64,000 nt of DNA from Cenococcum geophilum 1.58 (taxonomy: Eukaryota > Ascomycota > Dothideomycetes > Gloniales > Gloniaceae), in assembly GCA_001692895.1 (NCBI GenBank), contig KV748177.1, positions 2,356,001 to 2,420,000 on the forward strand. Direction: 5' to 3'. The notes beneath the pieces were generated by a model. It saw only the letters and a list, made by a program, of their open reading frames with translations, had not been told where the DNA came from and did no database searches. The translations under genes were made by a program, and so were the position numbers. Positions 35,597 to 46,649 of the stretch are shown in pieces; position 1 is the first letter of the stretch; each line of letters starts with the position of its first letter.

Positions 35597-37519
35597 TAAG
35601 ACTAGCAGACGATATATATATATAAAGGGATAATAATATACTATAAGGAACAAAAGAGTATTTAATTAAAAGTTTTACGTTTTGTTATAATAACGCATGC
35701 CAAATTTATAAGGACGCTAAGTACGGCGTAAGCTATTAGCTATAAGAGCTATTACCTACAGGATATAGAGGAACTAACGAACTAGCTCGTAGATCGGATA
35801 TTAAGGACAATAAATTTAATAAAGGCGAAGCATTCTATAATAATAAGGTAATAAAGGCAGTTTACTAGGAATACGCAGCTATTAGAGATGTTATAATAGA
35901 GGTAGAGGATAATTTTACTATAAAATAGGGAATATTAGTAGGGATTAAGACCCTACTAGACACGATATCTATTGCTTTACAAGACGTAAGAGAAGTAGGA
36001 CAGCGAGCCACTTCGGCACTTAATAAAGGCAAAAGGCCATAAGCTTAAGACTCTTAAGACGAGATAAGGCAAGCTTAAGGACCTATAACGGACGATAACC
36101 GATAGAGTAGAGTAACGGCTCAGTTTAGTAATATACAAATGAGCTTAGGACGAAGTTTCCTAAAGGCATAAGACTCTTAAGATAAGATAAGTGAGATTTA
36201 AGACTCTTAAGACGAGATAAAAATACTAAGTAAGCCTAGTTAGACTAAGGCTGGAGCTAAGCTTAAGTTAGAAGTAAGCTTAGGATTAAAGAATCTAAGG
36301 GGTTAAGAATTTAGAGTATAAATAAGGACACCTATAAATTAGAGGCAAGGAGCTTCTTTATAGATTAGAGAATTTATAGCGCAAACAGCGATTAAACTAG
36401 GAGACAGATATATAGACTTAGAAAACTTACTAGGGGAACGCAGTATTCAGCCTAAAGATCAAAAAGTTAATACTAAGATTAAGAAGTAAGAAGACTTTAA
36501 AGATCTAAGCGTAAGACGTAAACTAAAAGAAACTATAAAAGAATTTAGGCAAAGAATTATCGCATAGCAAGAACAGAAACTAGATAAGAGATCTAGCACA
36601 TTAGGACGTATAAGGGACAGGGCGCTAGTATAAAGAATTACTAATAGGCTAAGAGCAGGCACATTAAGAGCTAAGTGGCTTACCGAATTAAAAGACAAGG
36701 AGGATCTAGGGATCCCTATTAGGTTCGAAGAACAATATATAAAGGGCTGTTACGATGCAGTAATAAGGAGATACTTCCTTACGGATAAGCCGTATACACT
36801 CTAACAGCTGTACTAAAAGTGGTATAGGCAGCGACACAATAATAAGTGGGAAGATTTCTATATGTAGTTAGATAAAAGAGTTATTTAAAACTACCTAATT
36901 ACAAAGAAGGCCATAACGCATATTAAAGGATCCTTAATTATAACGTTAAAGGATCTAGAGGAATAATTAGAGGACTAGAGAAGCGAAAAACGCATCTTAG
37001 TACCTGCGAATAAAGTTATAACATTTAGATTAGCATAATAAAGGTTTAAACTTAAGGATAAAGACGAGCTAAGAGTTAACCTAAAGCACCTAGTACACTA
37101 TACGCTATTATGGATTGTATACGTGGACAATATATATAAGATGCATAAGAATCCAAAGGAAAAGAATTGGAAATACTCTATAAGGATATACTAGATAACG
37201 GAGAAGTAATAATATAGGAATGCTAAATATATATATAGATGGCATCCAGCAGAAGTCTAAGAGGAAGGGAATTTAATACTTTAGCTAGGAAGATTCTTTA
37301 TAAAAGAATACTTAAACGAATAATAGTGGTAGAAATACCTAGAGAATATATATCTATGGTATATTAAAGACAAAAAGCGAACTAAGTATTAGCTAAAGAG
37401 TAAGCCAAGTATAATAGGATTAAGTAGCTAATAGTTAGGAAAAGTAGAGGCCTACGGGATTAGAGGGAACTAGTAGTAGAGCCTTAGACCCTTAAAGGAA
37501 TTTAAGGATAATACCTAAA

Positions 37520-40500
37520 TTTATAAGTTAAATAGCAAGATTAACAGTTTAAAGCGCTAATAGATAGTAGAGTAACGCGAAACTATATTTTACTAGCAAT
37601 AGTTAAGAGAATGGGGCTACCTTATAAACAAAAGGAGTAACTTTACCTATTAGTTATAATTTTAGGAGATCTAATAGTCTACGGAGGTAGGATTATTAGT
37701 CTTAAAATAGGACCTATTTAGATAACTATTAAAGAAAGATAAATTAAGATGTCTTTTAATATCCTACTATTAGGACGGGATAAGGCAGTATTAGGGATAC
37801 CTTAGTTATAGGAATACAATCTAAAGATTAATTAGATTATAGGTTAGGTCGATATTAGGGATACTTAATGCCGTAAGATATAATAACAAGCTAAGATAGT
37901 ATGGTACTAAGTTAGAGCGATATACAAAGAGACTAAGTAAGGCTTAAGTTATATACTAAAAAGATACTATAAGTATAGTAAGAAACTATAGTTACTAGAA
38001 AGTAAAAAGCTGTTAGATTATATAGTATAGGACTATAAGATAGAGTTAGAACTAGGAATAAGTCCAAAGTTCTTTCCAATCTATAAGCTTACCGAAGAAG
38101 AAGGTAGAGCACTTAAAAAGTTTATCTAGGAAAATTTATAAAAGGGATATATTAGACTATCGCAATTATTAGCGGGATATCTAGTACTATTTATACTAAA
38201 GAAGAATGGCAAACTAAGGCTGTGTATTAACTATAGATAGTTAAACAGCATTACCAGAAAGGATAGGTATCCTTTACCCTTAATTAACGAAATCTAAGAT
38301 AGGATAAGCAACGCGTAAATCTTTATAAAGATAGATCTAAGATAGGCGTACTATTAGATTAGAATTAAGGAAGGCGACAAATAAAAAGCAGCCTTTAGGT
38401 CAAAGGAAGGACTATATAAACCATTATATAATTCGGGCTTATAAACGCACTAGCAATGTTCTAGAAGCGTATTAACAATATATTAGGAAAGCACTTGGAT
38501 AAATTTGTTATAGTATACCTTAACAACATTATTATCTACTTAATAACTAAGGAAGAATACGGGGAACACATTAAATAGGTCTTAAAGAGACTATAAGAAG
38601 AACAGATGCTAGTAGCAATTAAGAAATGCAAGTTCTTCACAAGGAAGACCGATTTTGTTAGATTTATTATTAAACTAGGCCAACTTAGTATAGATCTAAA
38701 GAAGATCGAGGCTATAGTAAATTGGCAAGAACTAGAGAACGTTATATAGTTAAGATCATTCCTAAGGTTTTGCAATTATTGTAAAAGGTTTATAGCGTAA
38801 TAGTTAAAAGATATTAAACCATTTACGCGGTTAATAAAGAAAGAAGAACTATAGGTATAGGAAAAGGAACAATAAGAGTTATTTAAAAAAGTTAAGGAAT
38901 TGTTTACCTAGGAGCCAGTTCTTAAGATCTACTAACTAGGACTAGAGACGGTTATAGAGATAAATGTATCAGACTATATACTAGGGGCGTGCTTTATACA
39001 GAGATATTAGGATAGATAGCACCTAGTAATATACTATAGTTAAAAGATAACACTACTAAAATTAAACTATAACATTTATAACAAGGAGTTATTAGGTATA
39101 GTTACAGCATTAAAAGAATAGAGAGCATTTTTATAAGGCATAGAAAAACTATTTATAGTTAAGACAGATTATAAGAACTTAACGGGATTCTTAATAATAA
39201 AGGAACTTAACCAAAAATAGGTTAGATAGGCAGAGATACTTACAGAATACCATTTCAAGATTTAGTATACTAAGGGTACAGATAACACGCGGGCAGACGC
39301 GCTAAGTTAAAAGGCTGAACTACAAAATAATGAAAAGCCATTAGGGGCTTTACTGCGAAAAGATATAGACGGATTAATCAGGTATAATTATCTAAAAATC
39401 GCAGCAACGTAAGAAAAAAATAAGTTAGAAAAAGTCTACGAGATACTAGGAAGCTTTTAGGCATAAAGGATTCTAAAAGCATAGCTAGAAGATCTATAGA
39501 TAAATATATATAAAAACCGAGAAGCAAAGTATATCCTAAGAAGTATAGCAGAATAGTTTATAGAGGACTTCTATAAGGGACTAACTTAAGGACATAATAG
39601 GGCCACGGGCTTAGTGTTAAGACTTTAGAAGGAGTATATTATTAACGGAATCTAGAATATTATAAAAAAAGTAATAAAGGAGTGTCTAGATTGCTAAAGA
39701 AATAAACTAATAAGGTATAAGCTATACGAAGGGCTATAACCTATTAAAATACCAAAGAGACTATAGGAGGTTATATTATAGGACTTTATCGTTAAGTTAC
39801 TAAAGTTAAAAGATCCTATTACCGGATAAGATTATGACGCGATCTTAGTAATAGTAGATAAGCTTATAAAGTAGGGATACTTTATAGTATATATAGAAGA
39901 AATATTAGCAGAAGATATTACTAGAATCTATATTAAAGAAGTATTTATAAGATATAGAGCACTAAGCAAGATTATATCGGACAGAGATCTAAGATTTATA
40001 GTAGTATTTTAGGAAGTATTCTTAGCAGAGTAAGGAGTTTAAGTAGTAACTTCCACTATATATTATCTGCAGACAGATAGTTAAATAAAAAGATTAAATT
40101 AAACGCTAGAGCAGTATCTAAGGCATTATATTAATTATGCACAGAATAATTAGGTATTGCTATTACCAGTTATATAGTTTGCATATAATATAATACCTTA
40201 AGAAGGAATAGGCATATTACTATTTAAGGTAAATTACGGATATAAGCTAAGAATATCGTTATTACTACGGTAAGCGAAGAAAATGAGTAGTACAGCTAAA
40301 GAAAGAATAAAGATATTAATAAATCTTTATATAGACCTTATAGAATTAGTAAAGAAAGTATAAGAGAGAATAAAAAAGTACTATAATGCTAGGAGATCTA
40401 AGGGACTAGATCTTAAGGAGGGAAATAAAGTGTGGCTACTATATAAAAATTTTAAGAGTTAATAACTAAGCAAGAAGTTAGACTACGTTAGACTAGGACC

Positions 40501-40810
40501 TTTTAAAATTACGTAAAAGATTTCACCGGTTACATTTAAGTTAAACCTACCAGCCAAAATAAAGATCTACCCTATATAGTATATCGCAATGCTAGAGCTA
40601 GTATATAGGAATATTAAGCCACTGGTTTATAAAGTAAATATATATAGAGGATAGGAAGAAGACAAATAGCAAGTTTTAAAGATCGTTAATTATAAGAACA
40701 TTAATAACGAAATATAGTATAAGGTTAAGTGGATAGGCTATACTAAGACTACCTAGGAGCTACTAGAAAATTTAAAGAACGCTATAAGAAAGGTACAAGA
40801 GTATTAGAAG
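37520..40810 (+). pseudogene. Element B pol (RIP-degraded)
   Basis: The protease core is at about 37557-37590 (LIDSRVTRNYI). RT is at about 38060-38780 with the active-site box YLNNIIIY at 38516-38539 (both Asp codons AAC). RNase H shows NIYNKELLGIV (about 39078-39110). Integrase spans about 39590-40560, with a chromodomain remnant at about 40700-40790. The layout is the same as element A, and stops are frequent. Confidence 0.83.
37548..37554 (+). promoter_or_regulatory. Candidate -1 frameshift heptamer in element B
   Basis: TTTAAAG is in the same frame setting as in A. The gag frame reads TTA AAG CGC TAA TAG, and the -1 frame reads into the protease. Confidence 0.38.
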
Positions 40811-41562
40811 AGATTATGTTAGGCAGCATTAATAAAAAAGGATTGCTAAAGAATAAGTTACCTAAGGGGGACCTAAGAAGAGCAGTTGCTAAACTACTTA
40901 GATCTGTTTCCTTCTCTATTAGAAGAGAATCCGTTCTTTTATTACTAAGTTCCTATAAACCTTATTTTATAAGTTTCTACTCCTTAGAACAAACCTTCTT
41001 ATAAACTTTCTTAAGACGGATTAACTGAGCGGACGTAGCAAGATGGGAATTAAGGGCTCTTTGCTAAGCTTTAGCAGCCTCTTATTTAGCATTATAAGAA
41101 TAATATAATTCTGCTAGAGCAATAGACAGTTTATTATCTAGCCGCGTAGTAGTAAATTAAACATAAGACCCTAAGACAAATTAATTAGGGAACTAGACGA
41201 CTATTAAGAGTAATAGGTCGCGTATATTTAGCATTAGAGATAGAGCGAACGTTATAGGATAAATAAATATTTGCTTTAGTGCACTTTAAGTAAGAGGACG
41301 GTTATTACGAAGATAGACTCCCCAACGTAATATAAACTAACCCCTCTTTTAAACAACGAGAACATGGAGACAGTATTATCTCACTAAGAGATAATATAAT
41401 AGCAATGGTACGAGACCAACGGACTATAGAGGAAGAAGAAATTACTTTAGGTATAATAAGTAAGGATATTAACTAAATTAATTAGACGGATATTATACCT
41501 CTAGTAAACAATTTAGAGATATTTTAAATCTTTAAGGATAAAGATAAAGAGGAGGGAGATAG
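40811..41562 (+). other. 3' untranslated region of element B
   Basis: Counterpart of 7401-8100 in A, ending in AAAGAGGAGGGAGATAG before the LTR (polypurine tract). A 62-codon open frame at 40816-41004 is not conserved in A and is not a credible gene. Confidence 0.55.
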
Positions 41563-41986
41563 TGTTACGGACGCTTTAAGTATAATATTACAACTACTTA
41601 GAGAAGAGACGAAAAAAGCTAGTTAGTTAATTTAAGTATAGTCTAGAATAGAGCTGGTAAAGCTATATAATAAGGAATAGTAACTAAGGTTATATAGGAT
41701 AATCTATATAATTTATAGGATCTATATAATCTATAACAGAGCAGATAAAGTACGCGTATATTACGTATAAGAAGGATTTTATAGGAGTACGGTTGTATAT
41801 TTAAGGACCCTTAGTCCCTACCTAGATAGTTCCTTCCTTATAGTAATTCTCAGAATACAATTAGAGTTAATCTATTAGGCAACCACTCCACTAGTTATTA
41901 TTACGTTGTTAACTTTAACTTATATCACCTATACACCTAGCCTAATAATGAGCCCATTGTAGTTCTTGCTATAAGGTTCCGTTATA
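41563..41986 (+). repeat. 3' LTR of element B
   Basis: 424 bp, ending CCGTTATA and followed by the GGTTT duplication at 41987-41991. Confidence 0.9.
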
Positions 41987-42368
41987 GGTTTACCTTATTT
42001 TCTTACTAAATAAGTTACGGAAAGCTATAAATAACCTATTACCTAAATAAAAGAATAAGCCTCCCCTACTAGTTTAAGTAAACGGTAATAACGAATAGGA
42101 GGTTAATAAAATACTAGCCTATAAGATAGTATAGGGAACACTAAAATACCGTATTTAATAAAAGGGCTACAATTCTAACCTAACCTAGTACCTTATGTAG
42201 AACTTTATAGGCTACCCCTAGAAGCTTAAAGAATTTTATAACTAATACCCTAATACGCTTAGACCCCTAAAGTACCTAGATAAATAAATAAAATACTAAT
42301 ATAATAAAGATAATAAGTTACCGGAAGAATATAGGAACAAAAACGCCCTAAAGCCCTAATATAGCTAT

Positions 42369-42393
42369 CTGCCAAATTCTGCCATATTCTGCC
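42369..42393 (+). repeat. Shared AAATTCTG module, copies in D
   Basis: CTGCCAAATTCTGCCATATT then CTGCC. A second copy with unresolved bases lies at 42696-42720. Both match element F (19005-19028) in that element's sense orientation. Confidence 0.75.
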
Positions 42394-42430
42394 GTTTTCT
42401 GCTAGTACCATAAAATTTTAAATATCTAGG

Positions 42431-42453
42431 AACTTTAACCGCCGGTTAAAGTT
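42431..42453 (+). repeat. Shared palindromic 3' module, copy in D
   Basis: A perfect palindrome with arms AACTTTAACCG and CGGTTAAAGTT around one C. It is preceded by ATATCTAGG and followed by ATCTAATTAGTTAGAT. Confidence 0.82.
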
Positions 42454-42668
42454 ATCTAATTAGTTAGATCCGTGCTAAGACTTTTAATAGCTACTCTTTT
42501 TAGCCTAGTACTTCCACTTAGCCTATAATCGCCCTTTATACTTAGTCTAGACGTACTTATATCCCCTTTATCTCCTTATCTTATATTTTATAATCCTATA
42601 TTTATAAGCCTAGTACTACCCTATTTCTAACTAAGCCTAAGGGCAGGCTTTCTTTTAAAGAGGGGGGT

Positions 42669-42780
42669 NATNTAACGGCGCTATCGNACNTTACNTGCNA
42701 AATTCTGCTATATTNTGCCGACNTNNNATTAGCCCGCCNAAAGCTAGCGCCTTAGCGGCTTACCCTATATATTTGTTTAC
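42669..42780. other. Junction of elements D and C, partly unresolved
   Basis: It contains about a dozen N bases (42669-42739), the second AAATTCTG copy, and CTAGCGCCTTAGCGGC (42744-42759). The last resembles the stem-loop segment of E and F in reverse. Whether this belongs to the LTR of D or to the end of C is not decidable here. Confidence 0.5.
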
Positions 42781-42789
42781 ATCGGTCCT

Positions 42790-45499
42790 AGCGACCCCTT
42801 TTCCTTCTCTTTAGCTTAGTATCTTCGTAATACAGCATTTTATAAGCTTTAGTTTAGAGGCCTTTATACAAGCTGTAATAATATATCTTAGCGCCTAAAA
42901 AGTCTATACTTAGTTCTGCCTATATCTAAGGGTTAAGGTATCCTAGTTATAGTAGTATCTAGGTCCGTAATAAGATCTTTATAGCCGTCTAGTTATCTAG
43001 GTCTTGCTTACGCCTTATAAGAGCGTCCGCACGGTTTATAGCGCCTAGTCTATATATAATTAAGAAGTTAAACTAAGGTAGGATATCCGCTTAGTATACC
43101 TATTAGGCTATAAGGGCCTTAGTTATTATAAAGTATTCTAGGGCCTTATAATTTAAAACTACCTTAATCGGCTTAGGGGTCCCCTCTAGCTATATACGCC
43201 AGTGCTAAAAGCTAGAGATAATAGCTAGCATTTCTTTATTATAGATATAGTAGTTTAACTTAATATTTATTATAGTCTTTAAATAGTATATAATAGGGTG
43301 CTACTCTCCGTCCGGTTGCTTCTAGGAAAAAACACTAGCTATTATGCCGTTTAAGGTATTAGTTTCTAGCATTAAGGGCCGTTTTAGGTTAAAATAGGCA
43401 AGTAGGGGAGCCAATACTAGCCGTTTCTTAAGCTTATTAAAGGCCTACCTATATATAGCGTTAAAGTAGAAGGGCTAGTCTTTTCTAGTAAGACGGTTAA
43501 GAGGCCAGGTAATTCTGCTATAGTTCTTAATAAAGCGTTAGTAGAAGTTACAAAAACCTAAAAATAATTGTACCCCCTTTACGGTCCGTAGGGGTGCCCA
43601 CTAGTTAATTACGGCCATTTTTTCTAGGTTAGTTTTAATCCCGTTTATACTAATAATAAAACCTAGGTACTTTATATGCTTAACACTAAACTCTAACTTC
43701 TTAATATTAACTTAAAGGCCAGTCTTGCGGAGCCGTTATAGGACTTTATAGACATGCTCCTTATATTCTAGCTCGTTCTTAAAGTAGATTATAATATTAT
43801 CTAAATAGGCTATATAGAAGTTGTTAAGGTAGTTAAAGAGTATATTATTTATATACCGCTAGTATATAGCTAGTCCGTTAGTTAGTTTAAAAGGAAGTAC
43901 CTTATATTTATATATTCCGTAATAGGTCTAAAATATAATAAGATCTTTAGACCTAGGATCTATCCTAATTTAGTAAAAGGCCTAGCGGATATTAAGCTTT
44001 ATAAAAACCTTAGCTCTATTTATTTAGGCTAGAGTCTTATTAAGTAGGGGTAGTAGGTAGTAGTCCTTGCGGGTTATATTATTTAGCTTATAATAGTTAA
44101 TATAGAAGCGGAGTCTTCTATTTAGCTTTTTAATAAAGAAAATAGGTAAGACAAAAGGGGCTTAGCTAGGCTTAATAAAGCCCTTATTTAGGTTATTAAT
44201 GAGATACTACTTTATAGCCTATAATTTAGTAATAGACTGCTTATAGAGGGGGCTAAAGCTAAGGGTGTTTTCCTTACCCTACTTAATCTCAATCTTATAG
44301 TTATATAGTTAGTGAGGTAAAAGTATATTAAACGCTGCTTTGGAAAATACGTCCTTAAATTTTTAGTATTAATAGAGCAGCTTTTATTCTACTAGTTCCT
44401 TATCTATAAGCTCACTTTTTTATCCACTAAGCTTACCTCCCTTTTCCTTAATTATTTAATTAATTTTATATAAGCTTGTTATAAAGGTAATAGTATTAAG
44501 CTAAACCAAGTTCCAGTAGAATCCTACGGCACTAATATAGTAGACATTAACTAGTAGGAGGTCCGCTAGTTTCCTTGCAGCTATTTTCCAGACCATATTT
44601 TACGGTTTAGGGTTTATAATCTTTCTTAGCTCCTATTCCATTTTCTATAGATTATCCCTTTAATCTATTAGTTTAGTATAACGTCTAACGTCCCTTATTA
44701 TTCTTTATAGGGGGCTTTTTTAGGTTACTACTAACTTCCTAGGTCTTTAATGCGGGTGGCGTAATATAGGTAGTCTGGGGGCGACGTAGTATACAGATCT
44801 ATTATAAATTAAACTATATATCTTTCTTAAAGGCCTAGTCCTTACGCATAGTATTGGCCTAGTAAATAGTATTAATCTAGGGCTATATAAGGTTTTCTAT
44901 TATAATGCTAATTTCTTTATAAAGAAAGGGGTTAAGGGTAGGGTTTTAGGCTAAATAAGCTGTCTACTCTATATGTTAAGCTATAAGCCTAAATAGGCTA
45001 GCCATTTTCGCTTTAAGATTATATTATAGCTACCTAGGTCCGTAATAAGGAAGGGGACGTTATACTACCTTTATCTGTTAATATGGAGGTAAATCCGTAG
45101 GATAGTTATAATAGGTGGCCCTATCTGCCCGTTATACCCACGGATAGGAATTAGTTTAGGCAGTTCTTTAATAGGCATATTTAGAAAGTTAGCCAGTTTT
45201 ACGGCATACTAGGTGTCTATTAAGGTAAAGGCATTTACTCTAGAGTTAGCTAAAGTAGAGGTTAAAACTTAGTATCTATTATAGAATAAAGTATAAGAGA
45301 TAGTGTAGCTTTTTTTACTAACTAGCTGACCTAAATTAACATCTAATATATTAATCACTTTTAACCCTAGAGAGGAGTCTTCCTCTAAGGTTCCTCTTTT
45401 TCTAACTCTATATTATCCTCCTATATTAACAGAACCTTGTCCGCTTTTGCGCTTATTAGGTAATCCTTTATATAGTAATCTTTCTAACTATAAGAGAAG
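42790..45499 (-). pseudogene. Element C pol: zinc knuckle, protease, RT, RNase H
   Basis: Read on the minus strand. The knuckle YFSYS*KDYYIKDY (about 45455-45496) has its Cys and His as Tyr. The protease core AFTLIDT follows (about 45210-45230). RT shows KGFIKPS*APFVLPIFFIKK (about 44125-44190), FYINYRKLNNITRKD, and the box AYLDNIIIYF (about 43785-43815) with the second Asp as Asn. RNase H shows YYIYNKEMLAII (about 43220-43255) and ends around DALIRRKQD. No integrase core follows before 42.78 kb. Confidence 0.84.
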
Positions 45500-45514
45500 T
45501 AAGCTCCTTAATTA

Positions 45515-46640
45515 ATAATAATAATAATAATAATTCATTGCTTAACGTCCGATTTGGATCCCTATTAGGCCCACGCGGACTACTCCTTATTTATATGTGG
45601 GGAGAAAACTCTATTTAAGAAAAATAAGAAAACCCCGTAATCTATCTCCCCGCCTTTTAGGACTCGCCTACTTAGCGCCTATAAGTCGCCTGTAGTGCTC
45701 TACTGCCTTACTATTTAACCTCCTTAGGAACTACTGCTGCCGTAATAAGCCTACGGACGCGCTAGTATCACAAACTTTTACTTTACTACTGTAGAGTTAC
45801 TAGGGGGTATCTGCTACTCGCCCCCTTGCCTTTTATTACTATTTCCCTTATAACCTAGAACTAATTTAGCATATTTTAACTAATAAGCCACTAGGTAACC
45901 GCCTTAAGGCCTTTTTATATTAAGAGCAGTATATTATAGTTCTCTGTGCTAGCTGCTAAGAGTATTATTTCTTAATTGGTGCGTAGGGGGTATAGTAGTA
46001 TTACGTATTTTGGTATCTGTTTTAGCCAGCCATATTTGCATCTTAGGCTACCTACTAAGACACCTACCCAGTAAAGCCAATCTTTTAGTCCTATTATTCC
46101 TGTTCTTAAGAGTATTACTATTATGTTTTCTGCCTTTATTAGGCCTTCTTGGAGCCCTTAGGTATTTACCCCCCATAGCGTTAACTATGCTATAGCTTAG
46201 GTTCGTTTTGCCTAAGTTAGCCTCTATACCTTTAACTCCTATTTACCTCTTTAGCGTTAGTCCAACTAGTATTGTATTACGGTAGATAGTTTCCCGGCGT
46301 TCTTATATGTTTTACTTTAGCTCCTTTCTCTATCTTGCTATTGTCTTTACTAACCTCTTATGTGTCTCCCTTTCTCCTCTATATAGGCCTGGGCCCTAAA
46401 GCGGCACTATTCTTCTTCTGCTTTCTTTACCTGTTTCTCTAATATCTCTTCCCTACTTTAGGGTTGTTGGTTTATTCTTCTATAGGGCACCCTAGGGTCC
46501 CTCTATAGTTTACTTAGGCGTGTCTTAATATACTTTATAATATTAGAGTTGCGTTTATTTTGCGTCCTTTATATTATAGCGGCTTTAATATATAACTGTA
46601 GGGGGGGAATATTAGATTCCTTCTCAAGCAGTGCTGTAGC
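45515..46640 (-). other. 3' untranslated region of the LINE
   Basis: About 1.1 kb between the readable end of RT and the tail. The last ~400 bp (45515-45913) are shared with the truncated copy in B. GTAGGGGGGGAAT at 46596-46608 is a purine run of unknown meaning. Short plus-strand frames here (46010-46195) are not conserved. Confidence 0.6.
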
Positions 46641-46649
46641 CGTTTGCTT

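Larger units (their letters stand above)
34095..37560 (+). pseudogene. Element B gag with long C-terminal extension, interrupted by a LINE piece
   Basis: It starts at ATG 34095 (MPPKAATITPLTAATTSRLG). The zinc knuckle at about 35098-35140 reads GAYINCGK*GYYIRDY and keeps one more cysteine than A. The LINE fragment follows directly. The extra region then runs to about 37555, with SSTLGRIRDRA (about 36591-36625) and an equivalent of the KPYTLQQLY segment of A (about 36787-36815). Once the 421-bp gain is removed, the frame relation to pol is the same as in A. Confidence 0.75.
33626..41986 (+). mobile_element. Gypsy LTR retrotransposon B (same family as A)
   Basis: An 8.36-kb element with 424-bp LTRs at 33626-34049 and 41563-41986. 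The perfect duplication GGTTT lies at 33621-33625 and 41987-41991. Its internal sequence is colinear with A apart from a 421-bp gain at 35176-35596 (a truncated LINE plus its duplicated target). A and B carry different RIP changes, so comparing them shows which stops are mutational. Confidence 0.93.
41987..42668 (+). mobile_element. Gypsy element D, piece 5: chromodomain and 3' region
   Basis: After the GGTTT duplication the integrase tail continues and reaches a chromodomain-like segment at about 42085-42240. There LKYRI**KGYNSNLTQYL and NFIGYP*KLKEFYN are readable; with stops restored this is the V-x-W-x-G-Y type. The 3' region follows, with the AAATTCTG module (42369-42393) and the palindromic module (42431-42453). 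It ends in AAAGAGGGGGG (42657-42667), a likely polypurine tract, so the 3' LTR of D probably starts at about 42668. That stretch holds many unresolved bases and its end cannot be placed. Confidence 0.75.

Noticed and set aside
40816..41004. 62-codon plus-strand frame after pol of B
   Set aside because: The corresponding region of A (7378-7566) does not keep it open, so it is a chance frame in the 3' region.
46010..46195. 61-codon hydrophobic plus-strand frame
   Set aside because: It lies antisense in the 3' untranslated region of the LINE, is not conserved elsewhere, and its Leu-rich content follows from base composition.
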